Assembly: GCA_024763245.1 (NCBI GenBank)
Contig: JANTFW010000015.1
Location: 1 to 32,368, forward strand
DNA from: Flavobacteriaceae bacterium
GTDB taxonomy: Bacteria > Bacteroidota > Bacteroidia > Flavobacteriales > Flavobacteriaceae
Reading direction: 5' to 3'
DNA length: 32,368 bases
Positions 24,162-32,368 of the stretch are shown piece after piece; the first letter of the stretch is position 1; each line of letters begins with the position of its first letter. A program made the position numbers and the translations under genes. The notes beneath the pieces are model-generated. The model was not told the DNA's origin. It saw only the letters and a program-made list of their open reading frames with translations, and did not search any database.

Positions 24162-24755
24162 ATGAAAAAAATACTGATAGTAGTACTAAGCTTAAGCCTT
24201 TTGTCTTCTTGTATTTCAAAAGAAGGAATTACACAAGATGGCGCTAATCAAAATTGTGAAGCGAGTGTTGTCCCCAAAGATGATTTGGTCAATCTTCTTT
24301 ATAGTAAAGATCTAGAAGGCGTGCAGTTTATTGATATAAGAACACCCCATCAATATGCAATGGGGCATTTACCGAATGCGATTAATATGCCCATGAATAA
24401 TTTTTTTAATACCAAAGAGTTCAATAAGATTAATAAAGAAGATGTGCTAATTCTTTACGGCGAAGATGCATCCAGCCCTAAAATGTTAGCATTAATGGCA
24501 GGTCATTTTACCAATAGTAAATTTTATATTGCCGGAGGTGGGTATGATTTTATTAAAAATAAAATTCTTAACGGTTTGGGATATAACTCTGGTATTTACG
24601 ATGATGAAACTCCTTTGGTAGATTTTCAACAAGCTGTAAATGAAATTAAAAGTAGAGCAGGCGTAGCGCCTAATGCTGCTAAAAAAGCCAAACCTACTAG
24701 TACAAAACCTATCGTTAAAAGAAAGAAAAAAGAAGTTAGTGGTGGTTGTGGATAA
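24162..24755 (+). CDS. Rhodanese-like lipoprotein without active-site cysteine, GGCG tail
   Basis: A 197-residue protein with lipoprotein signal (LSLLSSC, Cys17). The rhodanese-like domain spans about 36-145: FIDIRTPHQYAMGHLPNAINMP, LILYGEDASSP, FYIAGGGYDFI. The position of the catalytic cysteine is Gly100, so the classical activity should be missing. The C-terminal linker rich in A, K, P, S and T is followed by the same IVKRKKKEVSGGCG tail as in the neighbours. Apart from lipidated Cys17 the only cysteines are Cys32 and tail Cys196. A 125-base gap separates it from the previous gene; I see no clear promoter or terminator there, so it may still be in the operon. Confidence 0.86.
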   Translation: MKKILIVVLSLSLLSSCISKEGITQDGANQNCEASVVPKDDLVNLLYSKDLEGVQFIDIRTPHQYAMGHLPNAINMPMNNFFNTKEFNKINKEDVLILYGEDASSPKMLALMAGHFTNSKFYIAGGGYDFIKNKILNGLGYNSGIYDDETPLVDFQQAVNEIKSRAGVAPNAAKKAKPTSTKPIVKRKKKEVSGGCG

Positions 24756-24807
24756 AAGTACCATTCTATGATTTTAGTATGTTCTAGAACTTAAAAAAAC
24801 AGAAACA

Positions 24808-25971
24808 ATGAAAAATATAACCTATACTTTTGCAATACTTCTAATGGTTTTGATTTTCTCTTCTTGTAGTAAACAAGAAAATTATTCCGGAGAAGCAGTT
24901 GGCAAAACAGTTGATTTTGATAGCATTATTAAAAAGGAAAATGCAGAACCTTTAGCTGAAATTTATTACAAGCATGGAAATTTTATCAATACGAAGGAGT
25001 TTCCTCCCATTGTCAAAGCACCGCAAGTACTAGAAAATGCGGCGGATTGGTTGTTGGTCGATATTAGAAGTGCAGATGCTTATGAAGCCGGACATATCAA
25101 TGGTGCCTACAATGTGCCCAAAGACGAAATAATTGACTTTTTAATGACAAAACACAAAGCGGCTTCATATGAAAAAGTAGTTATTATCTGTTATTCAGGT
25201 CAGATGGCTTCTTATGTAACCGGTGTATTGCGTTATTCAGGATTTGATAATGTATATGTGATGTTATTTGGAATGGCTGCTTGGAATTCGCAATTTTCAG
25301 GAATCCTAAAGAAAGGGTATGGAAAGCGTTTTACCAATATGATTGTAAAATCGGATGAAAACGCCGAAATAAAAGATGAAGCACATGAAGCGGTAAAATC
25401 AAAGGATATAGCTACTGCTGAAAAGGAATTACCGGTTTTAGACAAAACGATACCAACGGTGTTAATCTTGGAACGTGCTCGTAAACTATTAAAGCAACCT
25501 AGACAAGAATTTTTATTAAAAGCTGCTGAGTTTTTTCCTGAATACACTTCAAATCCCGATAAGTTTTATCCTGTTTTTTATCTCAGTAAACAAAGATTTG
25601 ATGAAGGGCATATCAAAGGGGCTCATTTATATATTTCTCGTAAAGATTTGAGTTTAGATCATAAATTGTCCGATTTGCCCAAGGACAAAGAAATTTTAGT
25701 ATACTGCAAAACAGGTCATACCGGAGGAAACACTACAGCCTATCTAGATATGTTGGGTTACAAAGCTCGTAATTTGATGTTTGGCTATAATTCCTTCAAA
25801 TACAATGTAACATCTAATACGGTAGATAATTATATCAATGATTTTCCCGTTATAGTAGGTAAACAACGTACCAGTAATAAAGTGGTGGCTACTTCAAGCC
25901 CCAAGAAAGCAAATACAAAAGTCAAAATAGTTAAAAGAAAAAAGAAAGAAGTTAGCGGTGGTTGTGGCTAA
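24808..25971 (+). CDS. Double-rhodanese lipoprotein with active-site cysteines, GGCG tail
   Basis: A 387-residue protein with lipoprotein signal (LIFSSC, Cys20) and two rhodanese domains. The first (about 64-170) has LLVDIRSADAYEAGHINGAYNVP and the active loop CYSGQMAS (Cys128). The second (about 230-350) has VFYLSKQRFDEGHIKGAH and the loop CKTGHTGG (Cys300). Both loops keep the cysteine that carries persulfide in rhodaneses, unlike the two upstream relatives. The protein ends in the same IVKRKKKEVSGGCG tail (Cys386). It is the last gene before a strong terminator and is likely the enzymatically active sulfurtransferase of the set. Confidence 0.9.
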   Translation: MKNITYTFAILLMVLIFSSCSKQENYSGEAVGKTVDFDSIIKKENAEPLAEIYYKHGNFINTKEFPPIVKAPQVLENAADWLLVDIRSADAYEAGHINGAYNVPKDEIIDFLMTKHKAASYEKVVIICYSGQMASYVTGVLRYSGFDNVYVMLFGMAAWNSQFSGILKKGYGKRFTNMIVKSDENAEIKDEAHEAVKSKDIATAEKELPVLDKTIPTVLILERARKLLKQPRQEFLLKAAEFFPEYTSNPDKFYPVFYLSKQRFDEGHIKGAHLYISRKDLSLDHKLSDLPKDKEILVYCKTGHTGGNTTAYLDMLGYKARNLMFGYNSFKYNVTSNTVDNYINDFPVIVGKQRTSNKVVATSSPKKANTKVKIVKRKKKEVSGGCG

Positions 25972-25995
25972 TTAGAGTTAAACAAAAAGATTAAG

Positions 25996-26028
25996 TAAGG
26001 CGTATATTTTTTATACGCCTTATTTTTT
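25996..26028 (+). terminator. Rho-independent terminator of the sulfur operon
   Basis: A perfect 11-bp stem, TAAGGCGTATA (25996-26006) with TATACGCCTTA (26012-26022), a TTTTT loop and a T run to 26028. It separates the rhodanese operon from enolase. Confidence 0.9.
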
Positions 26029-26071
26029 AATAATAGCAGGACAAATAGTAAAAAAATAGGCTAATTATCAT

Positions 26072-26079
26072 TAATTTTG
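26072..26079 (+). promoter_or_regulatory. -7 promoter element for eno
   Basis: TAATTTTG matches TAnnTTTG, 51 bases before the enolase ATG. No CRP/FNR-type box lies at the spacing found in the sulfur promoters. Confidence 0.45.
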
Positions 26080-26087
26080 CTTTTTGA

Positions 26088-27428
<1,341 letters not shown>

Positions 27429-27500
27429 GTAATTCTAATTGAATGAAATTCAAAGAAAAATCATTTTTAATGTAAAGTATTTTTTTTAACATAATATTTA

Positions 27501-27539
27501 AAAAACTGTCTAATTCTTTGTGGAATAGACAGTTTTTTT
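27501..27539 (+). terminator. Rho-independent terminator after eno
   Basis: AAAAACTGTCTAATTC pairs with GAATAGACAGTTTTT, with one bulged base and a TTTGTG loop, followed by T residues to 27539. Confidence 0.85.
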
Positions 27540-27566
27540 ATGTATATATTTGTAATATAAAGGATT

Positions 27567-27580
27567 GTAACTTAAGTTAC
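27567..27580 (+). promoter_or_regulatory. Perfect 14-bp palindrome upstream of gltA
   Basis: GTAACTTAAGTTAC is a perfect palindrome. Its centre lies 33 bases, about three DNA turns, upstream of the centre of the CRP/FNR-type box at 27601-27612, so it may be a second operator on the same face of the DNA. Confidence 0.4.
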
Positions 27581-27600
27581 TGATAAATAATAAGTTAATA

Positions 27601-27643
27601 TGATAATTATCATAAATTCAAGGTTACAGCAAGAGTAAATTTG
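27601..27643 (+). promoter_or_regulatory. CRP/FNR-type promoter of gltA
   Basis: TGATAATTATCA (27601-27612), 23 bases, then TAAATTTG (27636-27643), with no TTG at -33. Box and spacing equal those of the sqr promoter. Transcription would start near 27649, about 33 bases before the ATG at 27682. Confidence 0.75.
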
Positions 27644-27681
27644 TACAATTAGTAAGTAATAACATTTAAAATTTTATAATT

Positions 27682-28968
27682 ATGTCTGAAATAGGAGTAT
27701 TTGAATTTAAAGGAAAACGTTATGAGTTTCCTGTAGAAATTGGCACCGAAAATGAAATAGCCATTGAGATTAAAAGATTAAGGGGCGATACCGGAGGAAT
27801 TATAACCTTAGATCCAGGATTTAAAAATACAGGTTCTTGTAAAAGTGAAATTACTTTTCTAAATGGGGAAAAAGGAATTTTAAGACATAGAGGATACGCT
27901 ATTGAAGATTTGGCTAAGAAAGCAAGTTTTTTGGAAGTAGCTTATTTGATTATTTTTGGGGAATTACCCACTCAGGAACAGTTTGCAAAATTTGAAGCAG
28001 ATATCAAGAAAAACACATTAGTTAATGAAGAGATTAAAGATATTCTTGATGGTTTTCCAAGAGCAGCACATCCTATGGGTGTTTTATCATCATTAACCAG
28101 TGCATTAACGGCATTTAATCCGGAATATACAGATGTACATTCAGAAGAAGAGATGTATGATGCTATCACTAAGATATTAGGTAAATTTCCTGTTTTAGCT
28201 GCTTGGGCACATTCTAAAAATGAAGGAGCTCCGCTTAATTATGCCGATAACTCATTAGATTATATCGAAAATATTCTAATGATGATGTATAAAGTTCCTA
28301 CCACAGCATACAAAGGCAATCCAATTGTAAAAAAAGCAATGGAACAGTTGCTTATCTTGCATCAAGATCATGAACAAAATTGTTCTACTTCAACAGTTCG
28401 TTTAGTGGGATCATCTCATGCTAGTTTATTTGCTTCTATTTCTGCCGGTGTTTCTGCACTTTGGGGACCATTACATGGTGGTGCTAACCAAGCTGTTATA
28501 GAAATGTTAGAAGAAATTATTAAAGGAGGTGGAGATGTAGAAAAATATATCGCAAAAGCCAAAGATAAAAATGATCCGTTTAGATTGATGGGCTTTGGTC
28601 ACAGAGTTTACAAAAACTTCGACCCACGTGCCTTGTTAATTAAAGAAAGTGCAGATGCTGTATTAGCCGATTTAGGGATAGCCGATCCTACTCTAGAAGT
28701 AGCCAAACACCTAGAAGAAGTAGCCTTAAATGACCCTTACTTTAAGGAAAGAAAATTATTCCCTAATGTAGATTTCTATTCGGGTATTATTTATCGTGCC
28801 TTAGGTATTCCGGTCGAAATGTTTACCGTAATGTTTGCCATTGGTCGTTTGCCGGGTTGGATTGCACAATGGAAAGAAATGCGTATGAATAATGAACCAA
28901 TCGGACGTCCAAGACAATTGTATATCGGAAAGACAAAACGCGATTACAAAACTATGTCCGAAAGATAA
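27682..28968 (+). CDS. gltA: Citrate synthase (type II)
   Basis: The enzyme condenses acetyl-CoA and oxaloacetate to citrate, the entry step of the TCA cycle. The 428 residues have the extended N-terminus of type II, GltA-like enzymes (FEFKGKRYEFPVEIGTENEIAIE) and the catalytic core: ILRHRGYAIEDLA, the catalytic histidine region LWGPLHGGANQAVIEML, GFGHRVYKNFDPRA and the C-terminal IGRPRQLYIG. All core motifs are present. It is monocistronic, with a CRP/FNR-type promoter in front and a strong terminator behind. Confidence 0.97.
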   Translation: MSEIGVFEFKGKRYEFPVEIGTENEIAIEIKRLRGDTGGIITLDPGFKNTGSCKSEITFLNGEKGILRHRGYAIEDLAKKASFLEVAYLIIFGELPTQEQFAKFEADIKKNTLVNEEIKDILDGFPRAAHPMGVLSSLTSALTAFNPEYTDVHSEEEMYDAITKILGKFPVLAAWAHSKNEGAPLNYADNSLDYIENILMMMYKVPTTAYKGNPIVKKAMEQLLILHQDHEQNCSTSTVRLVGSSHASLFASISAGVSALWGPLHGGANQAVIEMLEEIIKGGGDVEKYIAKAKDKNDPFRLMGFGHRVYKNFDPRALLIKESADAVLADLGIADPTLEVAKHLEEVALNDPYFKERKLFPNVDFYSGIIYRALGIPVEMFTVMFAIGRLPGWIAQWKEMRMNNEPIGRPRQLYIGKTKRDYKTMSER

Positions 28969-28994
28969 ATAATAGTTATTTATTGATTTAATAA

Positions 28995-29042
28995 CCACTT
29001 TTAGAAAGTCTAAAAATCTTTCTAAAAGTGGTTTTTTTTTTT
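28995..29042 (+). terminator. Strong Rho-independent terminator after gltA
   Basis: A perfect 14-bp stem, CCACTTTTAGAAAG (28995-29008) with CTTTCTAAAAGTGG (29018-29031), followed by eleven T residues. An alternative upstream start for the next gene at 29028 lies within this hairpin and is therefore rejected. Confidence 0.95.
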
Positions 29043-29057
29043 GATATTTGCGTTCTT

Positions 29058-29972
29058 ATGTTACAATTAAATATTCAAGATGAAACGTCACGCTTACGTG
29101 CTGTATTGTTAGGAACAGCGGAGAGTTTTGGGGGAATACCCAAATTAGAAGAGGCTTATGATCCTAAATCAAAAGAACATATAAAATCAGGAACTTATCC
29201 TGAGGAGAAAGCGATGAGGAGAGAGATGCAAGCCTTCTATGAGGTTTTAAAAAAATATGATGTTCGTGTTTATAGACCTAAAATCATTAAGGACTATAAT
29301 CAAATATTTGCTAGGGATATTGGCTTTGTAATTGAGGATTTCTTTATCAAAGCTAATATTTTACCGGACAGAGCTAGAGAATTAGACGCAATTCAATACC
29401 TAATTGATCAAATGGATGCGAGTAAAGTAATTATACCTCCGGAAGCGGCTCATGTAGAAGGCGGTGATGTAATGCCTTGGGGTAACTATATTTTTGTAGG
29501 AACCTATAGAGGTGATGACTATCCTGATATAATTACAGCACGCACTAATATGAAGGCTGTCCAGTTTTTAAGAGATTTGTTCCCTGAAAAAAAAGTCGTA
29601 AGCTTTGATTTGGTGAAATCAAATACGGAACCAAGAGATAATGCCTTGCATTTAGATTGCTGTTTTCAACCGGTGGGTACGGATAAGGCAATACTCTATA
29701 AGGGAGGTTTTAAGAATCTTGATGAATATCAATTTTTAGTGGATTTATTTGGAAGAGAAAATATTTTCGAAATCTCAAGAGATGAAATGTATCGGATGTT
29801 CTCTAATGTATTTTCAATTTCCAAGGATATAGTGGTTTCAGAGAAAAATTTTACCAGACTCAATAATTGGCTTAGGGAACAAGGCTTTACCGTAGAGGAA
29901 GTTCCTTACGCTGAGATTAGTAAACAAGAGGGCCTACTACGTTGTAGTACTTTGCCTCTTATTAGAGATTAA
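29058..29972 (+). CDS. Arginine deiminase/dimethylargininase-family amidinohydrolase
   Basis: Starting at the ATG at 29058 the protein has 304 residues. It belongs to the guanidino-group-modifying family (arginine deiminase, dimethylarginine dimethylaminohydrolase and citrulline hydrolase CtlX). Landmarks are ARDIGFVIEDFFI, the acidic pair in VEGGDVM (Glu134, Asp137), the catalytic His198 in DNALHLDCCF and the catalytic Cys296 in GLLRCSTLP. The members are hard to tell apart by eye. The following carbamate kinase and ornithine carbamoyltransferase genes favour release of citrulline from arginine. GATATTTG (29043-29050), one base off the -7 consensus, lies just before the start. Confidence 0.85.
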   Translation: MLQLNIQDETSRLRAVLLGTAESFGGIPKLEEAYDPKSKEHIKSGTYPEEKAMRREMQAFYEVLKKYDVRVYRPKIIKDYNQIFARDIGFVIEDFFIKANILPDRARELDAIQYLIDQMDASKVIIPPEAAHVEGGDVMPWGNYIFVGTYRGDDYPDIITARTNMKAVQFLRDLFPEKKVVSFDLVKSNTEPRDNALHLDCCFQPVGTDKAILYKGGFKNLDEYQFLVDLFGRENIFEISRDEMYRMFSNVFSISKDIVVSEKNFTRLNNWLREQGFTVEEVPYAEISKQEGLLRCSTLPLIRD

Positions 29973-29994
29973 TTTTAAATAAATATAAATATAT

Positions 29995-30942
29995 ATGAGT
30001 AAACTAGCTGTTATTGCCCTTGGAGGAAATGCTATTATTAGAGGAGATGAACGGGGAACAATTCAACAACAATATAAGAATTCAAGTGACACTATTCATA
30101 ATTTAACCTATTTGTTAAAAGAAGGGTATAACTTGGTTTTAAGTCATGGTAATGGTCCACAGGTCGGAAATATTTTATTACGTAATGATGCAGGTGAGGA
30201 AAAATATGATATTCCACAGATGCCTTTAGATATCTGTGTTGCCGATTCACAAGGAGGCATTGGATATATGCTCGAAAAGATGTTAAAGAATATCCTAAAA
30301 GAAGAAGGTATAGATAGAGAGGTAGTTACTATTGTAACTCAGGTAGTAGTTTCTAAAGATGACCCTGCTTTTGAAAATTATACCAAACGCGTAGGAAAAT
30401 TATATTCAAAGAAAGAGGCTGATGCATTAAGCGAACGTAAAGGATGGATTTTTAAAAAAAGTCCTAAACGTGCCGATGCTTGGCGTCGTGTGGTGCCATC
30501 ACCTAAACCCATTCAAATAATGAATGATCAAATCATAAAAAATTTAGTCAATTCCGGAGTTATTGTTATTGCTGCAGGAGGTGGTGGTGTTCCGGTATAT
30601 TACGATGACGAAGGATTATTACAATCACTAGAAGCCGTTATTGATAAAGATGCTTCTTCTTCGTTGTTAGCATCTAATATCAATGCTGATGAGTTCTATA
30701 TCTTGACAGATGTACCTTACGTATACAGTAATTTTGGGACTCCAAACCAAGAGATCGTTGAATTGATCAATAAAGAGAAAATTCAAAAAATGATAAAAGA
30801 AGGGGCTTTTGGCGAAGGTAATATGTTACCAAAAATTGAAGCAGCACTTCGGTTTGTCGAAAAAGGAGGGCAAAAGAGTGTCATTACTGAAGCTAGTAAG
30901 CTCGAAAATAGAAAATACGGAACACGAATTACTTTACATTAA
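29995..30942 (+). CDS. arcC: Carbamate kinase
   Basis: Carbamate kinase transfers phosphate from carbamoyl phosphate to ADP, the ATP-yielding last step of the arginine deiminase pathway. The 315 residues show the amino-acid-kinase fold with carbamate kinase motifs: VIALGGNAI at the N-terminus, LVLSHGNGPQVGNILLRND, WRRVVPSPKP, GVIVIAAGGGGVPV and DKDASSSLLA, then FGEGNMLPKIEAALRFVEKGG. It lies 22 bases behind the amidinohydrolase and 21 bases before the ornithine carbamoyltransferase gene, so all three should be co-transcribed. Confidence 0.95.
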   Translation: MSKLAVIALGGNAIIRGDERGTIQQQYKNSSDTIHNLTYLLKEGYNLVLSHGNGPQVGNILLRNDAGEEKYDIPQMPLDICVADSQGGIGYMLEKMLKNILKEEGIDREVVTIVTQVVVSKDDPAFENYTKRVGKLYSKKEADALSERKGWIFKKSPKRADAWRRVVPSPKPIQIMNDQIIKNLVNSGVIVIAAGGGGVPVYYDDEGLLQSLEAVIDKDASSSLLASNINADEFYILTDVPYVYSNFGTPNQEIVELINKEKIQKMIKEGAFGEGNMLPKIEAALRFVEKGGQKSVITEASKLENRKYGTRITLH

Positions 30943-30963
30943 TTTTAATTTATTAAACGAACT

Positions 30964-31962
30964 ATGTACAATTTAAGAAATAGAAATTTTCTAAAACTTT
31001 TAGATTTATCTTCTAAGGAAATTAAGTTTTTAATAGACTTGGCTGCCGATCTAAAAAAAGCAAAATATACAGGAACAGAGCAGCAGAAACTAAAGAATAA
31101 GAATATCGCTTTAATTTTTGAAAAATCCTCTACCCGAACTCGATGTGCTTTTGAAGTAGCTGTACACGATCAAGGAGGAAACGTAACCTATTTAGGTCCT
31201 TCGGGTAGCCAGATAGGAGGTAAGGAAACTATGAAAGATACCGCTCGTGTGTTAGGAAGAATGTACGATGGAATTGAATATAGAGGATTTGCTCAGCAAA
31301 CCGTTGAAGAGTTGGGAGCATTTGCCGGTGTCCCCGTATGGAACGGCTTGACAAATGAATACCATCCTACTCAAATTTTAGCTGATTTTTTAACCATGCA
31401 AGAACACTCTGATAAACCACTACACCAAGTGCGCTTTGCTTATTTGGGCGATGCTCGAAATAATATGGGAAACTCGTTAATGATTGGTGCTGCTAAAATG
31501 GGCATGGATTTTAGAGCTGTAGCTCCTAAATCTTTGCAACCAGATGCTGAGTTGGTAAAGCAAGCGAAAGAAATTGCTCAAAAAACCGGTGCCAAGATAA
31601 GCATCACGGATAATGTAGAAGAAGGCGTAAAATCTTGTGATTTCCTTTATACGGATGTTTGGGTGTCTATGGGAGAAGCTCCTGAAGTTTGGAAAGAACG
31701 TATTGCGTTATTAATGCCCTACCAAATCAATAAAAAGACAATGGATTTAACCGAAAATCCTAAGGTCAAATTTATGCATTGCTTACCGGCATTTCACAAT
31801 CGAGATACCAAAGTGGGAGAAGATATTTATCAAAAATTTGGTATTGATGCTATGGAGGTAACTGAAGAAGTTTTTGAATCGGAAGCTTCTATTGTCTTTG
31901 ATGAAGCTGAAAATAGACTGCATACCATTAAAGCCGTAATGGTTGCTACATTAGGGAGTTAA
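30964..31962 (+). CDS. argF: Ornithine carbamoyltransferase
   Basis: The enzyme interconverts ornithine plus carbamoyl phosphate and citrulline plus phosphate. The 332 residues carry the carbamoyl-phosphate motif [15 protein letters not shown] (STRTR at 56-60), [14 protein letters not shown] and HCLPAFHN with the active-site cysteine. The Cys-Leu-Pro site and length fit ornithine rather than aspartate carbamoyltransferase. In this operon it probably works in the catabolic direction (as ArcB), but sequence alone does not settle that. No arginine/ornithine antiporter gene is seen in the window. Confidence 0.95.
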   Translation: MYNLRNRNFLKLLDLSSKEIKFLIDLAADLKKAKYTGTEQQKLKNKNIALIFEKSSTRTRCAFEVAVHDQGGNVTYLGPSGSQIGGKETMKDTARVLGRMYDGIEYRGFAQQTVEELGAFAGVPVWNGLTNEYHPTQILADFLTMQEHSDKPLHQVRFAYLGDARNNMGNSLMIGAAKMGMDFRAVAPKSLQPDAELVKQAKEIAQKTGAKISITDNVEEGVKSCDFLYTDVWVSMGEAPEVWKERIALLMPYQINKKTMDLTENPKVKFMHCLPAFHNRDTKVGEDIYQKFGIDAMEVTEEVFESEASIVFDEAENRLHTIKAVMVATLGS

Positions 31963-31976
31963 ACAGAATCGGTTTT

Positions 31977-32368
31977 ATGATAAATCCGTGTCCTTTGTGT
32001 GTGTCTAATCAAACCAAATTGTATATGCATACAAAGGAGAGGGATTTTTTTATGTGTACTACTTGCGATTTAATTTTTGTACCGCAAGCATTTTTCTTAT
32101 CAAAAGTAGAGGAGCAAGAACGGTATAAAAAACATCAAAATTCTTGTATAGATGAAGGCTATCGAAGATTTTTATTTCAAGTTATAAAGCCAATAAAAGA
32201 TAGATTCCCAATAGGTGGTTTGGGTTTGGATTTTGGTTCGGGTCCTTTTCCTGCCTTAGCCCAACTACTTCAAGAAGAGGGATATAGAATAAATCATTAT
32301 GACCCCTTTTTTCATAATGACCCGAAAATTTTTGATAAGTTATACGATTTTATAACCCTTACCGAGGT
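31977..32368 (+). CDS. Zinc-ribbon class I SAM-dependent methyltransferase, partial
   Basis: The frame opens at ATG 31977, 14 bases after argF, and runs off the window with 130 residues visible. The N-terminus has a four-cysteine zinc-ribbon pattern, CPLC (5-8) and CTTC (27-30). Then LGLDFGSGPFPALAQLLQEEGY resembles motif I of class I methyltransferases, with an acidic second motif at NHYDPFF. Proteins of this build are often annotated as methyltransferases of unknown substrate. The C-terminal half is missing, so the target is not known. Confidence 0.8.
   Translation, partial: MINPCPLCVSNQTKLYMHTKERDFFMCTTCDLIFVPQAFFLSKVEEQERYKKHQNSCIDEGYRRFLFQVIKPIKDRFPIGGLGLDFGSGPFPALAQLLQEEGYRINHYDPFFHNDPKIFDKLYDFITLTE

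Noticed and set aside
23992-25971. The three matching rhodanese gene ends as a DNA repeat from recent duplication or a mobile cassette.
   Set aside because: Eight of fourteen codons differ synonymously and the preceding linkers are unrelated, so the similarity is at protein level.
26062-26079. TAATTATCA before eno as a CRP/FNR-type box.
   Set aside because: It is only a partial match and sits directly against the -7 element, not 23 bases upstream.
29028-29057. GTG-type upstream start of the amidinohydrolase.
   Set aside because: It lies within the perfect gltA terminator hairpin and its T run.

Overview
The window is chromosomal DNA from a member of the Bacteroidota, most likely class Flavobacteriia. 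This rests on five signs: high A+T content, Bacteroidota-type promoters (-7 element TAnnTTTG), absence of clear Shine-Dalgarno sequences, type IX secretion (T9SS) sorting domains, and an ECF sigma/FecR/TonB-receptor operon. I see no rRNA, tRNA, CRISPR array, integrase or insertion sequence. No genus can be named from the sequence alone.

Layout. 1-192: end of a T9SS-secreted protein. 334-4968: a GNAT-like gene, then a minus-strand operon dapF, GNAT acetyltransferase, mltG, BtuF-like lipoprotein. 5121-9612: a DegP/HtrA protease, a long-form GAPDH, a tiny secreted protein that is almost only a T9SS-like sorting domain, and an EamA transporter. 9822-15116: a very acidic repeat lipoprotein with a Kazal-like motif, divergent from an ECF sigma/FecR/TonB-receptor operon. 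15235-25971: a large sulfur-metabolism region. 26130-28968: enolase and citrate synthase. 29058-31962: an arginine-deiminase-like operon (amidinohydrolase, carbamate kinase, ornithine carbamoyltransferase). 31977-32368: start of a methyltransferase cut by the window end.

The sulfur region is the most interesting part. Leftward runs a sulfide:quinone oxidoreductase-like flavoprotein, a DUF1641 protein, a TusE/DsrC-like protein and a DsrE-like protein. Rightward runs a Tat-exported molybdopterin oxidoreductase of the polysulfide/thiosulfate reductase type with its ferredoxin and NrfD-type anchor, two half-size YeeE/YedE sulfur transporters, and three membrane-anchored or lipoprotein rhodaneses. 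All three rhodaneses end in the same 14 residues, IVKRKKKEVSGGCG, although 8 of the 14 codons differ synonymously among the copies. Two of the three lack the rhodanese active-site cysteine, and in one the tail cysteine is the only cysteine of the protein. I infer that the tail is a working part, perhaps a mobile sulfur-carrying arm, of an envelope sulfane-sulfur relay.

Both arms of the sulfur region and the citrate synthase gene have the same promoter design: TGAT-N4-(A/G)TCA, exactly 23 bp, then TAnnTTTG, with no TTG at -33. This is what a class II promoter activated by a CRP/FNR-family regulator looks like. It suggests that the sulfur system and entry into the TCA cycle share one regulator, plausibly redox or oxygen responsive.
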